NCBI GenBank assembly: GCA_028290305.1
Contig: JAQGKC010000013.1
Location: 1-64,000 of the forward strand
Source of the DNA: Bradyrhizobium sp.
GTDB taxonomy: Bacteria > Pseudomonadota > Alphaproteobacteria > Rhizobiales > Xanthobacteraceae
Reading direction: 5' to 3'
Length of the DNA stretch: 64,000 nt
Shown: in pieces, positions 8,430 through 16,507 of the stretch
Position numbering within the stretch: the first letter of the stretch is position 1
How the letters are laid out: every line of letters starts with the position of its first letter
The notes under the pieces: model-generated
Database searches by the model: none
Told to the model about the DNA's origin: nothing
The model's input: the letters and a program-made list of their open reading frames with translations, nothing else
Position numbers and translations under genes: made by a program

Positions 8430-9499
8430 CAGGCCGATTCCTTCTGATTTTGCTGATGATGCCGCATCCGGCCGACGAACCTGGCGAAGGTGACGATCAG
8501 TCCCTCCGGCGCGATCAGCACCGTCGCGACCAGCAGCAGCCCCATCACGACAAGTGCATACTGGCTGCCATAGATCGTCAGCGCCTGGAACGCCGCGAGC
8601 ACCGCGAGAGTTCCGATCAGCGTGGCGGTCAGGTCGCCGCGGCCGCCGACGGCGACCCAGACGATCGGCAAGGCCGCCGCGGTAATGCTCATGCTCGACG
8701 GCGTGATATATTGGCCCCAGGCGGTGTAGAGCACGCCGCTGAGCCCGGCCATGACCGCGCCGATCACGAACGCCACCAGTTGATATTTGCGCACGTCGTA
8801 GCCCAGCATCTCCGCGCGCTCGGGATTCTCCCGGATCGCCACCAGCACGTTGCCGAATTTGGAATTCACGAGCATGCGAAGGCCGAGATAGACCAGCACC
8901 AGCAACGCCAGAACGAGATAATACAGACCGATATCCGGGAACAACACGATGGCGCCCCCAAACCACGGCAGCGTCAGCGGCGGCATGCCGCTCATGCCGT
9001 TGAAGCCGTTCAGGCGCGCGACGCCGATGTGCCATTCGGGACCAGCGGTCTGCGCCATGAAGCGTTCGAACACCAGCGTGACGGAGAGCGTAACGATGCC
9101 AAGAAAGACGCCGCTGATCCGGCCGAAGTAAAGAAAATAGCCAAGCACGGCCGCGAACGCCGCCGTGCAGGCGAGTGCGATTATCAGGGCAACCAATGTG
9201 AAGCCGTAAGCCGCGCCAAAGTTGAGCGTGAGAACACCGTAAGCATATCCCGACAGGCCGAAGAACGCGGTCTGGCCGAAGCTGAGCGTGCCGCCATAGC
9301 CCCAGATCAGGCAGAGCCCCAACGCCATGAACGCCCACGTAAAAAAATAGACGGTGTTGCCGACCGTGTAGCCATCGGCCAGTAGCGGATAGACCGCCGC
9401 CGCGAGCAGAACCGCGCCGGCGGCGGCCCAGAACAGGGGGCCACGACCCAGTGTCTGCGGGCCCTCGAGCAGACGGATGAACGGCAGGCGGCGTGTCAT
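8429..9499 (-). CDS. HAAT-type ABC transporter permease (LivM/UrtC class)
   Basis: A permease of about 356 residues with many membrane helices and the LivM motif 'YGGTLSFGQTAFFGLSGYAYG' region. I place the start at ATG 9499, 16 nt after the LivH-type stop; an in-frame GTG at 9529 overlapping that stop would add ten residues, and neither has a strong ribosome site. It is the second channel subunit of the amide importer, between the LivH-type permease and the LivG-type ATPase. Confidence 0.88.
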   Translation of the reverse strand: MTRRLPFIRLLEGPQTLGRGPLFWAAAGAVLLAAAVYPLLADGYTVGNTVYFFTWAFMALGLCLIWGYGGTLSFGQTAFFGLSGYAYGVLTLNFGAAYGFTLVALIIALACTAAFAAVLGYFLYFGRISGVFLGIVTLSVTLVFERFMAQTAGPEWHIGVARLNGFNGMSGMPPLTLPWFGGAIVLFPDIGLYYLVLALLVLVYLGLRMLVNSKFGNVLVAIRENPERAEMLGYDVRKYQLVAFVIGAVMAGLSGVLYTAWGQYITPSSMSITAAALPIVWVAVGGRGDLTATLIGTLAVLAAFQALTIYGSQYALVVMGLLLVATVLIAPEGLIVTFARFVGRMRHHQQNQKESA

Positions 9500-9515
9500 G
9501 TCCAAAACCGCTCTC

Positions 9516-10388
9516 TCAACTTCGCTCACGCAGGATGAAGCCCGAGATTCCCTTTGGAAGCACGCGAATGACGATAATCACGGCGATCAGCAGCCCGATC
9601 TGTCCGAACAATTGCCCCTGCCACGACGTCATCGTGGCCTTGACCACGCCCAGCACGGCGGCGGCGGGCGCGGTGCCGAGAAAGATATCGGCGCCACCGA
9701 CGACGACGGTGACGAACGCCTCCATGATGAATGTACTGCCCATGGTCGGAACGATGGTCATGGTCGGCGCGTAGAGCCCGCCCACCAGCCCCGCGAGCGC
9801 CGCACCCAATGCAAAGGTCATGCTGTAGACAAATTTGGTGTCGACGCCCAAGGCTTCGGCCATGTGCGGCAACTGGATCGTCGCCCGGGCCAGGATTCCG
9901 AACTTCGTCCTGTTGAAGGCGAGATAGAGCCCCACAAGAATCGCCAGCGCAGCGGCGATCAGCACCAGCCGATAGGTCGAGTAGGAATAGGTGCCGACCG
10001 TGAAGCTGCCGAGCGGAACACCGACGCCCGGCATGCTGGAGCCCAGCACGATCAGGGTGCCCTGCGTGGCAATCAGGCTCAGTCCCCAGGTCGCAACAAT
10101 GGTGTCCATCGGCCGGTCATAAAGCTGCCGGACAACGAGGCGCTCGATGATCAGCCCCACGATCCCGGCGGCAAGCGCCCCGCACAGGATTGCAAGAGGC
10201 AGCGGCAGGCCGGCGCGCGCGGTCGCAACTGTCACGTAAGCGCCGCACATGATGAATTCGCCATGCGCAAGATTGATCACGCCCATCATGCCGAAAATAA
10301 CCGCGAGCCCGGACGCGGCCAGCACGAGAAATGCAAATGCATCGCCGCATTGGTAGAGAAATCCGAACAGCGAACTCAGGAAATCCAT
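9516..10388 (-). CDS. HAAT-type ABC transporter permease (LivH/UrtB class)
   Basis: A 290-residue membrane protein with the LivH signature 'GVINLAHGEFIMCGAY' near residue 40 and 'VTVVVGGADIFLGT' in the later half. ATG 10388 starts the conserved part; a longer frame reaching into the upstream gap would add about 67 non-conserved polar residues and cross a strong hairpin, so it is rejected. It follows the binding-protein gene by 116 nt. Confidence 0.9.
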   Translation of the reverse strand: MDFLSSLFGFLYQCGDAFAFLVLAASGLAVIFGMMGVINLAHGEFIMCGAYVTVATARAGLPLPLAILCGALAAGIVGLIIERLVVRQLYDRPMDTIVATWGLSLIATQGTLIVLGSSMPGVGVPLGSFTVGTYSYSTYRLVLIAAALAILVGLYLAFNRTKFGILARATIQLPHMAEALGVDTKFVYSMTFALGAALAGLVGGLYAPTMTIVPTMGSTFIMEAFVTVVVGGADIFLGTAPAAAVLGVVKATMTSWQGQLFGQIGLLIAVIIVIRVLPKGISGFILRERS

Positions 10389-10467
10389 CCAAGGCCTCGG
10401 GGTGAAGAGAATTCTCTTCCGGTCATCAATGGGCGAAGCGCTGATGAGGAGATGTTGATGAGGATAT

Positions 10468-10492
10468 CGAGGGGCGCGGCGTGCGCCCCTCG
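10468..10492 (-). promoter_or_regulatory. Perfect 10-bp intercistronic hairpin after the binding-protein gene
   Basis: The arms CGAGGGGCGC (10468-10477) and GCGCCCCTCG (10483-10492) are perfectly complementary around a 5-nt loop, starting 12 nt after the binding-protein stop. No T-run follows, so it is not a classic terminator. Such hairpins between binding-protein and permease genes commonly protect the upstream mRNA from 3' exonucleases, giving more binding protein than permease. The structure is seen; the role is inferred. Confidence 0.65.
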
Positions 10493-10504
10493 ACGTCGCC
10501 GCGA

Positions 10505-11746
10505 TCAGGATTTCGGCGGCGGATTGCTTGGGGTGTACTGCATCATCGGATCCTTCTTGGTCAGGTCGCAACCGGCATCGCCGAGCCAATACGGCTTGAT
10601 GTCGTTCCAGACCTTCGGGAACGTAATCGAATGATCGTCGCCGACCTTCGCCATGTAGATCGTGTGCGAGACATGCTGGCTCTTTGGATCGATGCAGACC
10701 TTGCCTTCGGGCGCGTCGACACAGACGTCGCCTTTGGCGATCACGGCGCGCAGATCGGCCCGCGTCGTCGAGCCGTTGGCGCGCTCGACCAACTGCTTGT
10801 AGAGATAGACGGCGTGGTAGGAGTTCTCGGCTTCCTGATTGATGTAGGGTTCATTCGGGAATTTCGCCTTCCACTTCGCCACGAATGCCTTGCTCTCCGG
10901 CGTATCGACTTCCTCGATGTAATTCACCGTGGCATACATGTTGGCGAGGCTCGGCGGCTTGAAGCGCTTATGCTCATAGCCCTGGCCGACATTGACCGAA
11001 CTGCCCATCGGAATCTTCAGGTTCGCAGACGCAGCCTGCTCGTAATAGGACGCCTGCGCGGTGCCGACGAGCAATGTGATCAGCACATCCGGTTTGACTT
11101 TCTGGATGTTCTGGATGGTCTGCGAGAACTGCGACACGCCAAGCGGAATGAACTCCTCGCCGACCATTTCGCCGCCGTTCTGCTTGACGATCATGCGCAC
11201 CCATTCGGCGGAGATCTGGCCGAAATTGTAGTCGGCCGCGATGGTGTAGACCCGCTTGCCGTATTTTTCCATCATCCACGGAATCAGCGTCGAGAACTGC
11301 TGTTCCGGCACGGCGCCAGTGACGACCATGTGGCCGTCGCAGACACCGCCTTCGTACTGGTTGTTATAGAAGGCAAAGCCATCGAGCTGATCGACGATCG
11401 GGCGATAGGCTTCGCGCGAGGCGCTGGAGAATCCCGCAAACACCACGTTGACCTTGTCGCGCTGAAGCACGCGCCGCATGAATTCCTGATAGCGGGTGTT
11501 GTCCGATTGAGTGTCGTAGATTACCAGTTCCAGCTTGCGGCCGGCGATGCCGCCGGCCGCATTGATTTCATCGGTCGCAAGCTGAATACCATGTACCTTT
11601 CCGATGGTCGCGAGCGCGAAATCGCCGGATTGATCTTCCAGGACGCCGAGCTTGATCGGGTCCGCGGCATAGGCCGAGCCTGCAGCAAGCAAGCCGGCTC
11701 CGATGAGGGACACGGTGCGCGCCCCCCTCGCAATACTTTCTAGCAT
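10505..11746 (-). CDS. Amide/urea-type HAAT ABC transporter substrate-binding protein
   Basis: A 413-residue exported protein: signal peptide residues 1-27 ending AYA, mature start 'ADPIKLGVLEDQSGDFA'. It belongs to the UrtA/FmdD-like amide binders ('YNNQYEGGVCDG', 'AADYNFGQISAEW'). ATG 11746 has AGAGGAGAG about 5 nt upstream. The gene lies 20 nt after amiR and begins the structural part of the operon, delivering ligand to the LivHMGF subunits. With formamidase at the operon end, formamide or another short amide is the likely ligand. Confidence 0.92.
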   Translation of the reverse strand: MLESIARGARTVSLIGAGLLAAGSAYAADPIKLGVLEDQSGDFALATIGKVHGIQLATDEINAAGGIAGRKLELVIYDTQSDNTRYQEFMRRVLQRDKVNVVFAGFSSASREAYRPIVDQLDGFAFYNNQYEGGVCDGHMVVTGAVPEQQFSTLIPWMMEKYGKRVYTIAADYNFGQISAEWVRMIVKQNGGEMVGEEFIPLGVSQFSQTIQNIQKVKPDVLITLLVGTAQASYYEQAASANLKIPMGSSVNVGQGYEHKRFKPPSLANMYATVNYIEEVDTPESKAFVAKWKAKFPNEPYINQEAENSYHAVYLYKQLVERANGSTTRADLRAVIAKGDVCVDAPEGKVCIDPKSQHVSHTIYMAKVGDDHSITFPKVWNDIKPYWLGDAGCDLTKKDPMMQYTPSNPPPKS

Positions 11747-11766
11747 CTGACTCTCCTCTGTTGGGT

Positions 11767-12414
11767 TTAGTCGGCGAGTTTTCTCCTCAGAACGAATTCG
11801 CCGCGTTCTTGCCCGTCTGACGACCGGGCCAAGTCCTTGCACAGGTCCTCCATCGTCTGACGCGTTCGCATGCTGCGTCGACGAAGCAGATCGTAGGCTT
11901 CATCATCGTCGATGCCGTATTCGGACATCGTCCGGATGATTGCCTTGACCACGTCCCGCCGGCTTCGGCGGCGGCGCTCCTGATCCTCCAGCAGGGTCTC
12001 CAGGTGCCGATGGCGGCGATATTCGTTGATGCCGACAAACAGCGCCGGATAGACAGCTGCGACGTGAACGGGTTTTCGAAGAAACGAGGTTGCGCCCGCC
12101 CTCATCAATGCCTTGAGGCGGCTGGGCGCGCTGACGCCAAGCAGCCCGATGACCGGCGCCGGTGGCAACCGGCCGATCGCACTGAGCGGAAGCACGGCCC
12201 CATCGCTGATGTCGCCGTCGATAAAGACGACGTTGCGATCCGGCTGAAGCGTTGCAAGATCGATATCTGCGATACTCCCGACGATATCAGCGGGGCTGGT
12301 CGTGACACCCAGCCGATCCAGCGTGGTCGTCAATACATCGAGCGACGACGCACGATCCGTCACCACAATGGCGCGGCCGCCGCTGAAATTCTGGAGCAGC
12401 CTCGGCTCGGTCAT
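11767..12414 (-). CDS. amiR: AmiR-like ANTAR-domain transcription antiterminator
   Basis: A 215-residue protein with an N-terminal receiver-like domain (about 12-125) that keeps the fold pattern but not a standard phosphorylated-Asp pocket, then a charged coiled-coil linker and a C-terminal ANTAR RNA-binding domain (about 145-205; 'AIIRTMSEYGIDDDEAYDLLRR'). In Pseudomonas, AmiR binds leader RNA and lets transcription pass a terminator, and AmiC holds it inactive until an amide binds. Its ATG overlaps the amiC stop by 4 nt (ATGA), the same amiC-amiR order as in Pseudomonas. The target is probably the leader of its own operon (see 13656-13669). Confidence 0.92.
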   Translation of the reverse strand: MTEPRLLQNFSGGRAIVVTDRASSLDVLTTTLDRLGVTTSPADIVGSIADIDLATLQPDRNVVFIDGDISDGAVLPLSAIGRLPPAPVIGLLGVSAPSRLKALMRAGATSFLRKPVHVAAVYPALFVGINEYRRHRHLETLLEDQERRRRSRRDVVKAIIRTMSEYGIDDDEAYDLLRRRSMRTRQTMEDLCKDLARSSDGQERGEFVLRRKLAD

Positions 12415-13565
12415 GACACCAGCCTCAGTGAGGGAACACCCGCGGCTTCGAACCGCGCAGAATTACGTACGAGGTATGGGTCGGGCTGGACAGGCGCCCG
12501 GACTTCACTGACGAGGTCGAATCGCGCATTGCGATTGGAACGACCGATGCGTGGCGTCAGGTAGGCGTGGAAGGTCTGCTCATCGATCCAGACGGCGCCC
12601 TGCGGCGCGTCGAGATGCTGCCGGACAAGCTCCGCCTTGACTGCGCGCGGTTCGTCGGTTCCGGCGGCTGCGGCGCCCCGTGCCAGCAGCCACACCGCGT
12701 TATAGGACGCCTCCGCATCGGCGGACGCCGTGGGTCCTTCCGGGAACCGCGACTCGTACGCCCTGAGAAATCGAAGGTTCGCCGGGCTTTCGATCGAGCA
12801 AAAGTACACGCTCGAACTCAGATGGCCATCGACAGCGTCTTCGCCGATCGCTTGTAGCTCGGGCTCGGACAGCGAGCAGCTCGCCACTGGAATTTCCCGT
12901 GCCTGGTCGATCCCGCGCGCGCGGCACGCCGTCCTGAAATCGCGAAAGAACTGATAGGCCGAGGTACCGATCAGCGTCAGGAACACGAACGATGGGCGCG
13001 CCTCGATGATCGCCTCGATCACCTGGTGGAAATCCGTTTCCCCGACGGCGAAATAGCGCTCGGCCAGCACCGATCCCTGACGCGCCGTGACACTCTCGCG
13101 CAAGATGCGGTTGTTTTCCCAGGCCCAGATGTAATTCGAGCCGACGCAGAACGCACGGTGGCCGTGATGCGCCAGCAGATATTCGACCAGCGGCAAGACG
13201 TGCTGGTTTGGCGCGGCGCCGGTGTAGATGACATTGGTGGAACTCTCGAAGCCTTCGTAGTGCGACGGGTACCACAACAGAGCGTCGTGCTTTTCGAACA
13301 GGGGAATAACTTCCTTGCGCGATGACGACGTGTAACAACCGACAACGTGGCGGATATTGCGCTGCAGCAGCTTTGTCGTCAGCGCGGAATATTGCGAGAG
13401 GTCGCCGCCGGGATTGAGGACGGACGGTTCAAAGCGAATGCCGAGCCCTGATGCGTTGATTTCATCTGCGGCAAGAAGAGCGCCATTCAGCATCGAGCGT
13501 GCGACCAGCTCGTAGGAGCCCGTCGAGGAGAAGAGATAGCCGACTTGGAGATCTTGAAGCGCCAT
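12411..13565 (-). CDS. amiC: AmiC-like amide sensor, negative regulator of AmiR
   Basis: A 384-residue ligand-binding protein, the size of Pseudomonas AmiC, without a signal peptide ('MALQDLQVGYLFSSTGSYE' start). Peripla_BP_5-type motifs include 'WYPSHYEGFESS' and 'YTGAAPNQH'. Cytosolic AmiC binds short amides and releases AmiR. ATG 13565 is preceded by GGGTGAG at 5 nt; the longer frame to 13661 would run through the leader hairpin and is rejected. It is first in an eight-gene operon ending in formamidase. Confidence 0.92.
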   Translation of the reverse strand: MALQDLQVGYLFSSTGSYELVARSMLNGALLAADEINASGLGIRFEPSVLNPGGDLSQYSALTTKLLQRNIRHVVGCYTSSSRKEVIPLFEKHDALLWYPSHYEGFESSTNVIYTGAAPNQHVLPLVEYLLAHHGHRAFCVGSNYIWAWENNRILRESVTARQGSVLAERYFAVGETDFHQVIEAIIEARPSFVFLTLIGTSAYQFFRDFRTACRARGIDQAREIPVASCSLSEPELQAIGEDAVDGHLSSSVYFCSIESPANLRFLRAYESRFPEGPTASADAEASYNAVWLLARGAAAAGTDEPRAVKAELVRQHLDAPQGAVWIDEQTFHAYLTPRIGRSNRNARFDLVSEVRAPVQPDPYLVRNSARFEAAGVPSLRLVS

Positions 13566-13655
13566 ACACTCACCCAACGCAACAAGCCCGCTGTTCCAGG
13601 CTCCGGCGAAACTGTGCCGTAAGAAACATTTTTGCAAATTGGGTGGCGCCGTTTC

Positions 13656-13669
13656 GGGCATCTTTGCCC
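13656..13669 (-). ncRNA. ANTAR-type leader hairpin (hexaloop with A1 and G4)
   Basis: The transcript reads GGGC-AAAGAU-GCCC: a perfect 4-bp stem closing a six-base loop with A at position 1 and G at position 4, the signature described for ANTAR-protein RNA targets. It lies about 91 nt before the amiC start of an operon that encodes an ANTAR protein. A partner hairpin normally sits just upstream; the best candidate loop is AGAGCC at about 13690-13685, but its stem has a mismatch. Flanking GGCGC/GCGCC arms could form an alternative, mutually exclusive stem. Confidence 0.55.
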
Positions 13670-13777
13670 AGCGCCTGTTTCGGAGGCTCTCTCGACGGCG
13701 TTACCCTGTCAAGAACAAAGTTATTCCGGACGGCGCATTTCGAGAAAAATCAATTCGAGGGTTTCCAGACGCGGCGT

Positions 13778-13805
13778 TTGTAAGCACCATGTGCAAATTG
13801 TAAGC
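13778..13805. repeat. Direct repeat TTGTAAGC spaced 20 bp
   Basis: TTGTAAGCACC (13778) and TTGTAAGCGCC (13798) are two near-identical 11-mers on the same DNA face (20 bp, two helical turns) in the amiC upstream region. This arrangement suits a dimeric activator. No regulator is assigned. Confidence 0.45.
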
Positions 13806-13829
13806 GCCAACCGATCAAGGAAACGGCAT

Positions 13830-13856
13830 CGATCGCGATGTGGGCGGTCGCGATCG
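13830..13856. repeat. Perfect 9-bp inverted repeat downstream of SDR gene
   Basis: CGATCGCGA (13830-13838) and TCGCGATCG (13848-13856) flank a 9-nt loop, 44 nt after the SDR stop at 13900. No T-run follows on the minus strand, so termination would need Rho or another factor; it could also be an operator. Confidence 0.4.
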
Positions 13857-13899
13857 TTGCTAAGTCCGCCGCCGCGCATTGCGAATTCAGCCGGCTTCG

Positions 13900-14655
13900 T
13901 CAAACCGCCTTGGTCAGCGCGCCGTCGATAATCAAATTGGTGCCGGAGATGCGGCTGGCAACGGGGCTTGCGACAAACACCACACCCGCAGCAACTTCCT
14001 GCGGCGTTCCCATCCGCGACGTTGGATTCAACGACATCGCCAATTTGTACAGATCCGGCGAGCCTTTCTCGATATTCTGCCAGATGCCGCCTTCGAAATA
14101 GGTGTTTCCGGGCGACACCGCGTTGACGCGGATGCCTTTGGCGATGAGCTGGTTGCTCAGCCCCTTGGCATAGTGAATCAGGGCCGCCTTGAAGGCGCCG
14201 TAGGAGCCCGCAGCAAAATCGATCTCGAAGCCCGACACGCTGGAGACAATCGCGATCGACGCTGACTTGGACTTCTCCAGAAACGGCAGCGCAGCCGCAA
14301 CGGAATTGACCGTGTGCATCATATCGACGCGAAACGAATTCTCCCATGTCTCCGGCGTGTTGCCGACGGCCAACGCACTGACATTGCAGACGAGGATGTC
14401 GATGCCGCCAAGTTCCGCGGCCGCGCTTTCTACCCATCGCTTAAGCGCAACCGGATCGGCGACATCAACTGCGTCGCCCCATGCGGTGACGCCCTTGGCG
14501 GCGAGCAATTTCACAACGTTGTTCACCTGCTCGGCATTGCGTGCGCAGATCGCAACATTGGCGCCTTCTGCAGCGAACAATTCTGCGACCGCGAGACCAA
14601 TTCCCTTGCTGCCGCCGGTCACCAGTACATTCTTGCCTTTTAATCCAAGGTCCAT
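13900..14655 (-). CDS. SDR-family oxidoreductase (classical)
   Basis: A 251-residue classical short-chain dehydrogenase: cofactor motif TGGSKGIG (13-20), catalytic Ser139, Tyr152 and Lys156 (YGAFK), and C-terminal 'SGTNLIIDGALTKAV' as in FabG-like enzymes. ATG 14655 has AGAAGAG about 7-8 nt upstream. A terminator-like hairpin separates it from the beta-oxidation operon and a long leader separates it from amiC, so it is probably transcribed alone. The substrate is unknown; a hydroxyacyl or alcohol oxidation is likely for the family. Confidence 0.85.
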   Translation of the reverse strand: MDLGLKGKNVLVTGGSKGIGLAVAELFAAEGANVAICARNAEQVNNVVKLLAAKGVTAWGDAVDVADPVALKRWVESAAAELGGIDILVCNVSALAVGNTPETWENSFRVDMMHTVNSVAAALPFLEKSKSASIAIVSSVSGFEIDFAAGSYGAFKAALIHYAKGLSNQLIAKGIRVNAVSPGNTYFEGGIWQNIEKGSPDLYKLAMSLNPTSRMGTPQEVAAGVVFVASPVASRISGTNLIIDGALTKAV

Positions 14656-14742
14656 GTTCTGATCTCTTCTTTCGAAACCGTTCAACCTGCCCGCTCGGTT
14701 CAATTCAACCGCAATCTGCCGCGAGAAAGCAAGTCCTGTTCC

Positions 14743-14762
14743 AAAAAAAGGCGGCGGCCGCC
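14743..14762 (-). terminator. Candidate Rho-independent terminator of the beta-oxidation operon
   Basis: On the minus strand a GC stem (GGCGGCCGCCGCC) is followed by seven T, about 135 nt after the enoyl-CoA hydratase stop. The stem can fold as GGCG/CGCC with a short loop. It marks the 3' end of the operon running from 24.6 kb. Confidence 0.55.
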
Positions 14763-14896
14763 GACGCATGCGATACATCGACCCGGAGCGAATCCGTCAA
14801 CCCGTTCGTTCACATCACGAAGCGGAGACGATCAGGTCGTCCCTTTTTGAGATCCGAACACCTGAACCAATCTGTTTGTGAGGGGACGATCGCGAT

Positions 14897-15670
14897 TTAT
14901 TCCGCGACCTTCGAAAAATCAGGTTTACGACGTTCGGCGAACGCCGCGAACGCCTCGCGCGCCTCGCCGGTCTGTAAGCGTTCGCGAAACAAGGCGCCTT
15001 CCCGGCTGATTTGAGCGGCGACCTTGTCCATATCGCGCATCAGCGCTTTGGTATGACTGAGAGAGCCGGCCGGCCGTTTGGTCAAGGCTTCAGCGGCTTC
15101 GCGGGCCCTGGCGCGCAAATCCGCGGCCGGCACCACGGCGTTGGCCAAACCGCAGGCCAATGCGGTGGCTGCATCAAGCGGTTCTCCGAGCGCAAACATG
15201 GCGTAGGCGCGGACGTGTCCGATCCGCGCAGGCAACAGCCAACTAGATGCCGCCTCCGGGACCAGCGCCAGATTGACGAACGGTGTCATCAACTTTGCGG
15301 TGTCGGCAAGAAAGACAAGATCGCAATGGAGCAACATCGTGGTGCCGACACCTACAGCATTGCCCTGCACGGCGGCGACGAGCGGACGGGTGGCCTTGCC
15401 GAGATTGCTGATGAATCGAAACGCCTGGCTCTCGCCGGTATCCTTCCCGTTCGCCTGGGCGCTGAAATCCGCAAGGTCGTTTCCGGCCGTGAAGCTGTCG
15501 CCATCTCCCTGGAATAGAACCACCCGCACGGAGGGATCCTTCTCCGCGCGCTCCAGCCCGTCCGACATCGCGCTGTACATGGCGTTGCTCAGCGCGTTCT
15601 TCTTGTCGGCGCGGGCGAGCGTCAACGTCATGATGCCTGCGGCTATTTCGGTTTTCACATGTTCAGTCAT
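14897..15670 (-). CDS. Enoyl-CoA hydratase/isomerase family protein
   Basis: A 257-residue crotonase-fold protein that acts on a CoA thioester. The oxyanion-hole regions are seen at 'FTAGNDLADF' (about 60-69) and 'AVQGNAVGVGTTMLLHCD' (98-115), and a catalytic-type Glu in 'LVPEAASSWLLP' (136-147). ATG 15670 follows GAGGAG by 6 nt. It is the last gene of the operon that includes an acyl-CoA ligase, two acyl-CoA dehydrogenases and thiolase, so it probably hydrates or isomerises the unsaturated acyl-CoA intermediate. The operon has a second crotonase, so the two may act on different intermediates. Confidence 0.88.
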   Translation of the reverse strand: MTEHVKTEIAAGIMTLTLARADKKNALSNAMYSAMSDGLERAEKDPSVRVVLFQGDGDSFTAGNDLADFSAQANGKDTGESQAFRFISNLGKATRPLVAAVQGNAVGVGTTMLLHCDLVFLADTAKLMTPFVNLALVPEAASSWLLPARIGHVRAYAMFALGEPLDAATALACGLANAVVPAADLRARAREAAEALTKRPAGSLSHTKALMRDMDKVAAQISREGALFRERLQTGEAREAFAAFAERRKPDFSKVAE

Positions 15671-15766
15671 GCTCGCTCCTCATAAATCCAATTGCTCTGT
15701 CTTCTGGCCGCAAACCCACTCTACCTGCCTGTTCTCGAACCGGAGGCGACGAGAGGCATCTGTGTC

Positions 15767-16471
15767 TCACCATTTTTCCCCGAACGGACGAAGCTCCGTA
15801 AGGAACGACCATGCCGAGCGGTCCTGGCCATAGAGGTGCCACAACTCGTCGGCGATCGCGGATGGCTTGATAAAGAATTCGTCCGGCGCTTCGCGCAGAC
15901 GGTCGCGCATTCGCGGTACGTCGATCACGGCATCGATCAGCACATACGCAACGTGGATGCCGCGCGGTCCCAGATCGCGCGCGATCGATTCCGATAGAAT
16001 GCGCTGGGCCGCCTTGGTCGGCGCAAAACCCGAAAAATTCGCCTTGCCGCGGATAGCCGAGGTGTTGCCGGTGACAAGGATCGCGCCTTTACCTGCCTTG
16101 ATCATGTCCGGCGCCAGCTCGCGCGCCAGATACAGCAGACCCATGACATTTACCTGAAAATTATGTTCGAGCATCTGCGGCTCGATTTCGAGAAATGTTC
16201 CCCAGCCTCCTCCCACCGCATTGTGGATGAGGACATCTGGGGAGCCGTACAATTTTCGTACGTTGGCAACGGCGTCCGCGACCTGGCTCTCGCTGGACAC
16301 GTCGCAGATCACAGCGTGGGTGTCTGGAAGCTCTCGCTCAAGCGCGGCGATGCGATCCGGTGAACGAGCCAAGGCGATCACGCGAAATCCTCCGGCCGCG
16401 AAACGCCGGACGATCGCAGATCCGGTGCCGGGGCCGACACCAGTCACAATGGCAATTGGCTTGTCGGTCAC
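15767..16471 (-). CDS. Atypical SDR (SDR_c10-like, catalytic Tyr replaced by Phe)
   Basis: A 234-residue short-chain dehydrogenase relative. The nucleotide motif is GVGPGTG (11-17) and the usual YxxxK site reads FAPTK, with Phe in place of the catalytic Tyr but Lys kept. The C-terminus ends RPFGEKW, shared with the SDRs at 22226 and 24840. The CDD subgroup SDR_c10 is described as having this Tyr-to-Phe change, so enzyme activity is doubtful or unusual. The start is GTG 16471 with GAGG upstream. It lies between the two crotonase genes in the operon. Confidence 0.83.
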   Translation of the reverse strand: MTDKPIAIVTGVGPGTGSAIVRRFAAGGFRVIALARSPDRIAALERELPDTHAVICDVSSESQVADAVANVRKLYGSPDVLIHNAVGGGWGTFLEIEPQMLEHNFQVNVMGLLYLARELAPDMIKAGKGAILVTGNTSAIRGKANFSGFAPTKAAQRILSESIARDLGPRGIHVAYVLIDAVIDVPRMRDRLREAPDEFFIKPSAIADELWHLYGQDRSAWSFLTELRPFGEKW

Positions 16472-16507
16472 GAGGTCTGCCTCACCTTCTATCTAGTCGA
16501 AAGGATT

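Larger units (their letters stand above)
13566..13899 (-). other. Long amiC leader/promoter region
   Basis: This 334-nt non-coding stretch lies between the SDR stop and the amiC start. In transcription order it holds an inverted repeat (13856-13830), a pair of direct repeats (13805-13778), an ANTAR-like hairpin (13669-13656) inside a larger GGCGC/GCGCC stem (13675-13671 with 13649-13645), and a 7-nt CACCCAA (13645-13639) complementary to TTGGGTG (13577-13571) at the amiC ribosome site. I do not see a convincing sigma-70 promoter. Confidence 0.6.

Noticed and set aside
10389..10589. Longer LivH-type start including about 67 extra residues
   Set aside because: The extra residues are polar and unconserved, cross the perfect hairpin and extend back into the binding-protein gene.
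13786..13812. Sigma-54-like promoter before amiC (TTGGCGC...TTGCAC on the minus strand)
   Set aside because: The GG and GC elements are separated by 12 bases instead of the required 10.
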